Of a DNA stretch of 8,320 nucleotides, positions 1-6,158 are shown piece after piece. The translations under genes and the position numbers were made by a program. The DNA is from Thaumarchaeota archaeon UBA160 (GTDB taxonomy: Archaea > Thermoproteota > Nitrososphaeria > Conexivisphaerales > UBA164). The stretch lies in assembly GCA_002506605.1 (NCBI GenBank), contig DAXX01000017.1:1-8320 (forward strand), read 5' to 3'. Within the stretch, counting starts at the first letter, position 1, and each line of letters opens with the position of its first letter. The notes under the pieces were generated by a model. The model saw only the letters and a list, made by a program, of their open reading frames with translations. It did no database searches and was not told where the DNA came from.

Positions 1-29
1 GAAAATCTTATTTGACCAGCATCAGCATG

Positions 30-51
30 TTTATATAAAAGTTTAAATAAA
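30..51 (+). promoter_or_regulatory. Tandem TATA boxes ahead of the molybdo-hydroxylase operon
   Basis: Two AT-rich boxes, TTTATATAAAA (30-40) and TTTAAATAAA (42-51), precede the ATG at 74. With the usual archaeal distance of about 26 bp from box centre to transcription start, the first would start RNA near 61-62 and the second near 72-74. The second start would give a leaderless message. No Shine-Dalgarno sequence lies before ATG 74. Boxes and distances are read from the sequence; promoter activity is inferred. Confidence 0.55.
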
Positions 52-73
52 TCTTGCTCTAATGTAAGCTAAC

Positions 74-2473
74 ATGAGTTATAAATATGTTGGAAAAGAA
101 ATCCCGCAAGTAGATTCTTGGCTGAAAGTTACTGGAACACTAAAATATTCTTTTGATATAAATTTTCCAGGGACTCTTTACGCAAAACTTGTTACAAGCA
201 AACTTCCTCATGCTAAAATAAAAAATATCGACATCTCTGAGGCTCTTAAAGTAAAAGGCGTTGTGAATGTAGCAACTGGAAAAGATTTTCCTTATAGGCT
301 AGGTCTTTATCTTTCTGATAGGGATGTGCTAGCTGTTGATAAGGTAAGATGGATTGGACACCCTGTTGCAGCTGTAATCGCGGATTCGCTCGAAGCTGCA
401 GAAGAAGCTGTAGAAAAGGTAAAAGTCGAATATGAACCGCTTGAACCTGTGCTTACTGTTGAAAGAGCGTTAGAGAAAGATGCCCCACTTATACACGAGA
501 AATTGGGAGAATATAGAGTATTTCCGGGTTTTCATCCAGTCCCTGGTACAAATATTGCAAACGTATTTGAGCTAAAACATGGCGATGTTGAAAAGGCTCT
601 ACAAGATAATGATGTAGTTGTTATTGAAGAAACCTATAGGCTTCCTCAAATAAGTCATGTAACAATGGAAACCCAAAATGTGCTTGCGTGGTGGAGATTT
701 GATGATTATATTGAAGTATGGACTAGCACACAGTCACCTTTTGCTACAAGGTATCTAATGGCCGATGCATTAAAATTACCGATAAACCGAATAATAATTC
801 ATGCTCCACCTGCAGGAGGTGGTTTTGGACTAAAGGCCGGTCTAGGCTGGGAACCTCTTGTAGCTTTGCTTTCAAAATTTGCAGGAAGAAAACCTGTGAA
901 GTTGGTATTAAGCAGGGCAGAGCAAATGTCTTCTTCTCCCGTGAGGGATGGCTTCATAGCTAAAGTAAAAGCTGGCTTTAAGAAAGATGGCAGATTTGTA
1001 GCATATAAGGCAGAATTTTATTTGGATGCTGGAGCTTATGCAGACTATACTATAAATGTTGCAAGGACAGCAGGATATTCTGCTGACGGAGCATACGACA
1101 TTCCAAACGTTCATGTAACATCATATGCGGTTTATACTAACAAGATTCCGACAACTGCTATGAGGGGTTTTGGTCATCCAGAAAATCACTGGGCTCTAGA
1201 ACTTACGATAGACAGAGCTGCAAGTATTTTAGGAATAGATCCTGTAGAGATAAGACGTAAGAATTTGCTGAAACCAGGAGAATCTGTAAGAGCGACAGGC
1301 GAAAAGGTCAGAGAAGATGAAGGTGACCCTCAGAAAGTTCTAAGTGTTTTATCTCAGGCTATTGATTTGGATCATATACAAAAGCCCTCAGAACCTTGGA
1401 AACTAAGAGCTAAAGGTATAGCGCTCTTAGTAAAAGCACCATCACAGCCACCGAACGCTGCAGCTTCAGCTGTAGTAAAGCTGAACGAAGATGGAACAAT
1501 AGACGTTTTAACAGGCACTGGTAGCATGGGTCAGGGTACGCCTACTTCTTTAGCAATTATAGTATCAGAAGAATTTGGAGTTCCGTTAGAAAAAATTAAA
1601 GTAAATCAACTTGAGATGGTAAGCACAGATGCCAATCCATATACATGGCAAACAGTTGGTAGTAGAGGACTTTTTTCAGATGGTATAGCGCTTTTAAAAG
1701 CTATTGAAGATGCTAAAGAACAAATAAAAGAAACGGCTTCAAGGGTTTTTAAGGTACCGGTAGATGACTTAGAAGTATCAAATGGCTACGTTTTTTCAAA
1801 GACGCATCCATGGATAAAAAAAGAAATAAAGGAATTTGCAATGGGATATACATATCCAGATGGAGTCACTGTTGGATCGCCAGTTGTAGGAAGAGGTAGC
1901 TATGCACCTATCTTGAACACATTTCTAGATGAAAACGGTCATGGATCAAACACAGTTTTTCATACTTATGGTGGCACAGCGGTGGAAATTGAAATAGACT
2001 TGCTAACCGGAGAAGTTAAAGTGCTCAGGGCTATACAAGTTTATGATGTTGGGAAAGCTATAGATCCACTTCTTGTAAAAGGTCAAATGGATGGAGGGTT
2101 TATAATGGGCCTTGGTTCAGCGCTCTTTGAAGAGCTTAAATTTAGTGATGACGGAAAAGTCATCAACCCAAACCTCATAAATTATTATGTTCCACACTTT
2201 GAAGATATGACAGCAAGTATGGAGAGCTATATATTGGAAACGCCACAAAAAGATGGACCACTTGGTGCTAGAGGTGTAGGCGAGCATGTAATGATCGGCG
2301 TTGCTCCAGCAATAGCAAATGCAATTTTTAGAGCTACAGGAGTAAAGATAAATGAATTACCAATAACTGCTGAAAAACTATGGAGAGCAATAAAAGAGCA
2401 AAAGCCTGAATTACTAGATAGAGCTCTAAGGTCGTTTTTTGAAGAAGGAATAAAGGAGGTTGAAAAAGTATGA
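74..2473 (+). CDS. Molybdo-hydroxylase large (molybdopterin-binding) subunit, aldehyde/CO-dehydrogenase-like
   Basis: Catalytic subunit of a xanthine-oxidase-family enzyme (CoxL/CutA-like), expected to bind molybdopterin cytosine dinucleotide and hydroxylate an aldehyde or similar substrate. At 799 residues it has the usual length for a free-standing large subunit. Visible cofactor and active-site motifs are Q220 in QSPFATR, the GGGFGLK loop (248-254), R364 in TTAMRGFGHPE (360-370), the GQG motif (486-488) and the conserved catalytic Glu, E737, in GARGVGE. The loop at 360-370 is not the CSFR loop of form I CO dehydrogenase. The residue after GGFGLK is Ala255, where xanthine dehydrogenases carry a purine-contacting Glu. 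Both features argue against CO or xanthine as substrate. Sulfolobus glyceraldehyde oxidoreductase belongs to this family, but the substrate here is inferred only. An in-frame TAA at 65-67 fixes ATG 74 as the first start. It is the first gene of a large-medium-small operon and overlaps the next gene by ATGA. Confidence 0.93.
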   Translation: MSYKYVGKEIPQVDSWLKVTGTLKYSFDINFPGTLYAKLVTSKLPHAKIKNIDISEALKVKGVVNVATGKDFPYRLGLYLSDRDVLAVDKVRWIGHPVAAVIADSLEAAEEAVEKVKVEYEPLEPVLTVERALEKDAPLIHEKLGEYRVFPGFHPVPGTNIANVFELKHGDVEKALQDNDVVVIEETYRLPQISHVTMETQNVLAWWRFDDYIEVWTSTQSPFATRYLMADALKLPINRIIIHAPPAGGGFGLKAGLGWEPLVALLSKFAGRKPVKLVLSRAEQMSSSPVRDGFIAKVKAGFKKDGRFVAYKAEFYLDAGAYADYTINVARTAGYSADGAYDIPNVHVTSYAVYTNKIPTTAMRGFGHPENHWALELTIDRAASILGIDPVEIRRKNLLKPGESVRATGEKVREDEGDPQKVLSVLSQAIDLDHIQKPSEPWKLRAKGIALLVKAPSQPPNAAASAVVKLNEDGTIDVLTGTGSMGQGTPTSLAIIVSEEFGVPLEKIKVNQLEMVSTDANPYTWQTVGSRGLFSDGIALLKAIEDAKEQIKETASRVFKVPVDDLEVSNGYVFSKTHPWIKKEIKEFAMGYTYPDGVTVGSPVVGRGSYAPILNTFLDENGHGSNTVFHTYGGTAVEIEIDLLTGEVKVLRAIQVYDVGKAIDPLLVKGQMDGGFIMGLGSALFEELKFSDDGKVINPNLINYYVPHFEDMTASMESYILETPQKDGPLGARGVGEHVMIGVAPAIANAIFRATGVKINELPITAEKLWRAIKEQKPELLDRALRSFFEEGIKEVEKV
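2452..2460 (+). promoter_or_regulatory. Strong Shine-Dalgarno site for the FAD subunit
   Basis: AAAGGAGGT lies 9 nt before the ATG at 2470, inside the 3' end of the large-subunit gene. It fixes the start of the medium subunit and contrasts with the SD-less first gene of the operon. Confidence 0.8.
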
Positions 2474-3336
2474 GCTTCACAACACCGTATTTCACCCTTC
2501 CTAAGTTTGTTTATTTAAAGCCAAGCACATTGGAAGAAGCGTTGTCAATGTTAAAGCAGTACAAAGGAAAGGCAAAAGTAAAGGCTGGAGGTATAATGTT
2601 AATAAATCTAATGAAAGAAAGGCAAATTGTTCCGGAATACGTAATAGACTTAAAGAACATAAAAGAGCTAAAAACGATCAACATTACTCAAAGAGGAGTT
2701 GAAATAGGAAGCATGGTAACAGCTATAGAGTTACAGAATTCGAAAGAAATTAAAGAGCTATGTCCAACGCTTGCCAAGGCAGCCTCTTTTATGGGCGACA
2801 GAACGTTGCAGCATACTGTAACCCTTGGAGGAAATATAAGCGTTGCAATGCCAAGTACAGATGGTTTAACAGCTTTAATGTCCATGGACTCCATGCTTGA
2901 GATAAAAAGTGCTGAAGAAAGGCGTTTTATACATTCATCAGAACTAGTTATTGGTCTGGGAAAGAATTCTCTTAAAGAAGATGAAATCATAACTAAAATA
3001 ATTGTACCTTATAATGGAGACGTAAAAGGGACTTATTTAAAATTTTTAAATGCTAGTGAAGTTGCTATAGCTACTGTGGCTGTTACGGCTCATTTGAATA
3101 AGAAAAAGTTTGCTTTAGTTGTAGGGGCACTGGCTCCAAAACCTTATTATTTTAATAATGAATCTTTGCAATGGAATTGGGAAGAGCCAGTATCAGTTAA
3201 CATACAGAGAGCATCAGAAATTGTGAGCAAAACTGTTGAACCTATGTCAGATGTGGTAGCAAGCTCAGAATATAGAAAACATATATCAAAGGTGCTTACT
3301 GCTCGTGCATTAAAAGAAGTTTTTGGGGGTGAATAA
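2470..3336 (+). CDS. Molybdo-hydroxylase medium (FAD-binding) subunit
   Basis: FAD subunit (CoxM/CutB-like) that passes electrons from the iron-sulfur subunit to the final acceptor. Its 288 residues are normal for the family. The N-terminal part holds the two FAD-contact segments of this PCMH-type flavoprotein fold: KAGGIMLINLMKE (38-50), equivalent to the usual AGG/AGGT loop, and TLGGNIS (118-124) followed by MPSTD (127-131), equivalent to TIGG...P..D. The C-terminal part (about residues 175-285) resembles the CO dehydrogenase flavoprotein C-terminal domain. The start is ATG 2470, which overlaps the upstream TGA in ATGA and has a strong SD, so translation is probably coupled to the large subunit. 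The third Gly of the first loop is replaced (AGGIM rather than AGGTD), a mild variation. The assignment as an FAD subunit is firm; the electron acceptor is unknown. Confidence 0.92.
   Translation: MSFTTPYFTLPKFVYLKPSTLEEALSMLKQYKGKAKVKAGGIMLINLMKERQIVPEYVIDLKNIKELKTINITQRGVEIGSMVTAIELQNSKEIKELCPTLAKAASFMGDRTLQHTVTLGGNISVAMPSTDGLTALMSMDSMLEIKSAEERRFIHSSELVIGLGKNSLKEDEIITKIIVPYNGDVKGTYLKFLNASEVAIATVAVTAHLNKKKFALVVGALAPKPYYFNNESLQWNWEEPVSVNIQRASEIVSKTVEPMSDVVASSEYRKHISKVLTARALKEVFGGE
3325..3332 (+). promoter_or_regulatory. Shine-Dalgarno site deciding a TTG start
   Basis: GGGGGTGA overlaps the end of the FAD-subunit gene and ends 5 nt before TTG 3338. It matches the anti-SD core GGTGA and supports TTG 3338 as the start. 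The in-frame GTG at 3329 lies inside this SD, and TTG 3323 lies upstream of it. Confidence 0.7.
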
Positions 3337-3337
3337 A

Positions 3338-3817
3338 TTGAAAACAATATCGTTAAAGGTTAATGGCGTAACAAAAGAAATAGCAGTAGAAGATAACGAA
3401 CTTCTTCTCAATACATTAAGAGATAAGTTAGGGATTACAAGCGTAAAAGCTGCTTGCTGGAGAGGAGAATGCGGATTATGCACGGTCCTCCTTGATGGTA
3501 TTCCCGTTAAAAGTTGCATGACTCTTTCAGTAGAAGCCGACGGAAAAGAAGTAATAACTGCTGAAGGCTTATATTCAGATGAAAGAGCAAAGAAGCTCAT
3601 GGAATCGTTTGTTAAGCACGGTGCATTGCAATGTGGATTTTGTACACCAGCCTTTGTTGTTACATCGCATTACGTTTTAAGCAAGAATCCAGAAATAGAT
3701 GGTGAGGAACTTAAGAAAGAGCTTAACGGAGTTATATGCAGGTGTGGTACTTATTATCAAATATATGATGCGGTAAAAGATGCTGAAAAATACTATAAAA
3801 AAGAAAAATCTTATTAA
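3338..3817 (+). CDS. Molybdo-hydroxylase small subunit with two [2Fe-2S] clusters
   Basis: Iron-sulfur subunit (CoxS/CutC-like) that carries electrons from the molybdenum centre to FAD. I start it at TTG 3338, giving 159 residues, because the protein then begins MKTISLKVNG as family members do and a GGTGA site stands 5 nt upstream. Starts at 3323 or 3329 would add five or three residues. All eight cluster ligands are present. The plant-ferredoxin-type N-terminal cluster uses C40, C45, C48 and C60 (C-x4-C-x2-C-x11-C, in the form CWRGECGLC). The C-terminal helical [2Fe-2S] domain uses C99, C102, C134 and C136 (QCGFC and ICRCG). The first loop reads WRGE where many relatives have GHGQ or a similar sequence. 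It is the last gene of the operon. Its stop is 2 bp from the stop of the convergent thrC gene. No maturation genes (MobA or XdhC/CoxD types) lie in the window. Confidence 0.92.
   Translation: MKTISLKVNGVTKEIAVEDNELLLNTLRDKLGITSVKAACWRGECGLCTVLLDGIPVKSCMTLSVEADGKEVITAEGLYSDERAKKLMESFVKHGALQCGFCTPAFVVTSHYVLSKNPEIDGEELKKELNGVICRCGTYYQIYDAVKDAEKYYKKEKSY
3786..3808 (-). terminator. Possible T-tract terminator for thrC inside the small-subunit gene
   Basis: Read on the minus strand just past the thrC stop, this stretch gives runs TTTTT, TTTTTT and TTTTT separated by a few bases. That matches archaeal intrinsic termination at U-rich tracts. It lies within the last codons of the convergent small-subunit gene. 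Function is inferred from composition and position only. Confidence 0.4.
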
Positions 3818-3819
3818 TT

Positions 3820-5085
3820 CTAAAAAATAATTCCTTCTTCTTTTAATGCTTTCTTTAACTGACCTATGTCAGCATCAATTTCGGGCGGTTCTCTATAAAG
3901 AGATTGTGCAAAGTTCAAATCTTTAAACCCAGAACCTGTTACTAGAACCACAACGCGATCGCTTCTATCAATTACCTTGTTGTCAATGAGTTTCTTCAAA
4001 GCACCAAGCGCTGCTGCTCCGCTTGGTTCAGCAAATATTCCTTCATATTTTGCTAAGTCTTTAACAGCTTGTGCTATCTCTTCATCACTCGCTGTTTCAC
4101 CGGTACCACCTGTTTTTTTAACGCCCTCTAAAGCGGCATCGCCGTCCCATGGGTATGGATCTGAAAGGCCAGAAGCGATTGTATGAGGATGTTTCTCAGG
4201 TTCTATTTTTTCAAAAGGTATACTGTTCTTTATAGCTCTTATAAGTGGGCTGTTGCCCTCTGGTTGTACTGGAACAAGTTTTGGATAATAGTTTACAAAA
4301 CCTATTTCTCTTAGGTCTCTAACTCCTTTCCATATCCCGGCTAAAAGGCAGCTGCTGCCTGTAGGTACAAGCATCCAGTCATAAGGTTTCCATTCGAACT
4401 GTTCTGCAACTTCAAAAGATATACCTTTAGGCCCTTCTACTTGATAAGGATTAAATGGACCAAAAGAAGGTGAAGGATACCAACCCATTTCTTCAACAGC
4501 AGCTAGCATCATCTTAACTGTTGGATCTTCTCCTTTTTCAATACCTCTAACCTTGATAACTGATGCGCCATACAGTTTAAGCTGAGCAATCTTAGAAACG
4601 CTGGCTGTAGACAGTACAAAGGCAACAGTTTTGATTCCGGCCTTCGCAGAGTATGCAGCTAGCGCTGCTGCCGCGTTTCCGCTGCTAGCAGTTGTATCAA
4701 CCTTTACATTTAGTTCTACAGCCTTTGCAACGCTAACTGACATTGATCGGTCTTTGAATGATCCGGTCGGGTTTCTTGTTTCATCCTTTATATAAAGTTC
4801 CTTTAATCCATAAGCTTCCGCAAGCCTTGTGGCCTTTATCAATGGAGTACCTCCTTCTCCAAGTTTGACAGCATATTTTTCATCGACTGGCATCAATTCT
4901 TTCCATCTCCAAGTATCGTGAGGCCTTTTCGTTAGCGATTCCTTTGTAAGCTTTTCTTTTATCATTTCATAGTCATAGAATATGTCAAGCCTGCCAAGAT
5001 CTTTTCTATCGCACATCACATGACCCTCTTTTGGATCATAAACTTTTCCGCATCTAGAACATACCAATTTTGTTACGAAGCTCAT
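3820..5085 (-). CDS. thrC: Threonine synthase (PLP-dependent)
   Basis: Converts O-phosphohomoserine to threonine and phosphate in the aspartate-family pathway; cytosolic. The 421-residue protein is a fold-type II PLP enzyme. The Schiff-base lysine is K111 in PTGSFKDRS, a substrate/PLP loop is SSGNAA (134-139), the phosphate-binding loop is VPTGSS (240-245), and the C-terminal part holds FAEPSGAAAL (351-360) and LVTGSGFKD (381-389). An N-terminal ribbon of the archaeal ThrC type begins C9-x2-C12-G and continues to C25, but the expected fourth Cys is absent (CDRKDLGRLDI follows). Metal binding there may therefore be lost or altered. An in-frame TGA three codons before ATG 5085 fixes the start. 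The gene stands alone, convergent with the molybdo-hydroxylase operon and divergent from trxB. Cysteate synthase and other ThrC-like lyases are the main alternatives. Threonine synthase is favoured by the overall motif set. Confidence 0.88.
   Translation of the reverse strand: MSFVTKLVCSRCGKVYDPKEGHVMCDRKDLGRLDIFYDYEMIKEKLTKESLTKRPHDTWRWKELMPVDEKYAVKLGEGGTPLIKATRLAEAYGLKELYIKDETRNPTGSFKDRSMSVSVAKAVELNVKVDTTASSGNAAAALAAYSAKAGIKTVAFVLSTASVSKIAQLKLYGASVIKVRGIEKGEDPTVKMMLAAVEEMGWYPSPSFGPFNPYQVEGPKGISFEVAEQFEWKPYDWMLVPTGSSCLLAGIWKGVRDLREIGFVNYYPKLVPVQPEGNSPLIRAIKNSIPFEKIEPEKHPHTIASGLSDPYPWDGDAALEGVKKTGGTGETASDEEIAQAVKDLAKYEGIFAEPSGAAALGALKKLIDNKVIDRSDRVVVLVTGSGFKDLNFAQSLYREPPEIDADIGQLKKALKEEGIIF
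3831..3844 (+). terminator. Possible weak pyrimidine-tract terminator for the molybdo-hydroxylase operon
   Basis: Just past the operon's stop, the plus strand reads TTCCTTCTTCTTTT. It is T-rich but interrupted and lies within the 3' end of thrC. It is the nearest candidate for the operon's 3' end, and support is weak. Confidence 0.25.
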
Positions 5086-5114
5086 TTTTTCTCACTTAAA
5101 CCCATAACTTTGGC

Positions 5115-5122
5115 TTTTAATA
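5115..5122 (-). promoter_or_regulatory. Candidate TATA box for thrC
   Basis: On the minus strand this reads TATTAAAA, centred about 33 bp before ATG 5085, so RNA would begin near 5092 with a leader of about 7 nt. A purine-rich GTGAGA nearby could act as an SD only if transcription starts further upstream. The assignment is positional. Confidence 0.4.
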
Positions 5123-5162
5123 GTTTTTTGGATTTCTAAGCTAGTATATTGTTCCATAACGC

Positions 5163-5173
5163 TTATTATTTTA
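5163..5173 (+). promoter_or_regulatory. Candidate TATA box for the trxB-RPA operon (leaderless)
   Basis: TTATTATTTTA is centred about 25 bp before ATG 5193, the distance expected if transcription starts at or next to the start codon. No SD precedes the ATG. A GAAGGAGG at 5217-5224 lies inside the coding region and is not followed by a usable start. Confidence 0.5.
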
Positions 5174-5192
5174 GGTAGACTTTATATTTACC

Positions 5193-6158
5193 ATGGGTTT
5201 TAAGCTTTCTGGATTTGAAGGAGGAAAAACAGAAAAGCACGAAATAGTAATTATAGGTAGCGGTCCTGCAGGTTTGACGGCGGCAATATATGCGGTAAGA
5301 GGCGGTGCCGATACGATAGTGATAGCTGGATATTCATCTGGCGGGCAATTAATGTTAACAAGTGAAGTTGAAAACTTTCCTGGATTTCCTGAGCCCATCC
5401 TTGGCCCTGAATTGATGAAAAGAATGAGGCAACAGGCAGAAAGGTTGGGTGTACAGATAATCGATAAAGATGCAACAGAAATAAGTTTGATGGAGAAACC
5501 GTTTAAAATTAAAGTTGAGGATGACGCATACTTGGCTGATGCCGTTATTCTAGCTATGGGCGCTTCAGCTAGAGAGTTAGGTCTTCCTTCAGAAAAGAAA
5601 TTCAAGGGAAAAGGTGTTTCATATTGTGCTGTTTGTGATGGGATGTTCTTTAAAAATATGGAAGTGGCAGTTATAGGAGGTGGAGACACTGCAGTAGAAG
5701 ATGCCATCTACTTGTCAAAAATATGTAAAAGTGTTACATTAATTCACAGAAGGGACAAACTCAGGGCTCAGGCTATAATGCAGAAGAGAGCTTTTGCAAT
5801 TCCAAATATAAAATTTGTATGGAACAGTGAAGTGGTAGAAATTGTTGGTGACAGTAAAGTTGAAGGTGTAAAAGTGAAAAATAAAATAACAAATGAAATT
5901 ACCCTTATTCCTGTTAAGGGTGTTTTTGTTGATATAGGGCACGTGCCAAATACTATGCTTGTTGAAGGACAGGTTGAGCTTACTGAAAATAAATATATTA
6001 AACTCTATGGAGAAACAGGAACTAGCATTAAAGGCGTTTTTGCGGCTGGAGACATAGCAGACCCTATTTATAGACAAGCCGTTACTGCAGCAGGAATGGG
6101 GGCAAAGGCAGCTTTAGACGCTTTAAGATATCTTCAAGAAATAAAAGAAAAAGAATGA
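5193..6158 (+). CDS. trxB: Thioredoxin reductase (FAD, NADPH-type)
   Basis: Low-molecular-weight flavoprotein disulfide reductase that passes electrons from NAD(P)H through FAD and a CxxC pair to thioredoxin or a glutaredoxin-like partner. Its 321 residues are typical. Motifs in order are the FAD Rossmann loop GSGPAG (22-27), the redox-active C145-AV-C148 followed by DG, the second nucleotide loop GGGDTA (162-167), HRRDKLR (185-191), and the C-terminal FAD-binding GVFAAGDIAD (281-290). The HRRxxxR element is the NADPH-preference signature seen in bacterial TrxB. Some archaeal relatives, such as that of Thermoplasma, lack it and do not use NADPH well. About 16 residues precede the first beta strand. 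It has its own probable leaderless promoter and overlaps the RPA-like gene by ATGA, so the two are likely co-transcribed. No thioredoxin gene is in the window. Confidence 0.95.
   Translation: MGFKLSGFEGGKTEKHEIVIIGSGPAGLTAAIYAVRGGADTIVIAGYSSGGQLMLTSEVENFPGFPEPILGPELMKRMRQQAERLGVQIIDKDATEISLMEKPFKIKVEDDAYLADAVILAMGASARELGLPSEKKFKGKGVSYCAVCDGMFFKNMEVAVIGGGDTAVEDAIYLSKICKSVTLIHRRDKLRAQAIMQKRAFAIPNIKFVWNSEVVEIVGDSKVEGVKVKNKITNEITLIPVKGVFVDIGHVPNTMLVEGQVELTENKYIKLYGETGTSIKGVFAAGDIADPIYRQAVTAAGMGAKAALDALRYLQEIKEKE

Noticed and set aside
1..29. Possible end or start of an upstream gene
   Set aside because: The short minus-strand frame beginning near 28 hits a stop after six codons, and nothing recognisable is encoded on either strand.
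2688..2990. 100-codon minus-strand frame inside the FAD-subunit gene
   Set aside because: Shadow of the coding frame with no recognisable motif; the plus-strand protein shows clear FAD-contact motifs throughout.
3310..3600. 96-codon minus-strand frame across the small-subunit gene
   Set aside because: The opposite strand encodes all four N-terminal cluster cysteines of the small subunit, and this frame has no family features.
74..3817. Aerobic carbon-monoxide dehydrogenase (CoxLMS) as the enzyme identity
   Set aside because: The large subunit lacks the CSFR active-site loop of true form I CO dehydrogenase, and no cox maturation genes accompany the operon here.
5171..5707. 178-codon open frame on the minus strand opposite trxB
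   Set aside because: It lies fully antisense to a confidently identified trxB, encodes a Ser/Pro/Ile-rich sequence with no recognisable domain, and has no promoter or SD of its own.
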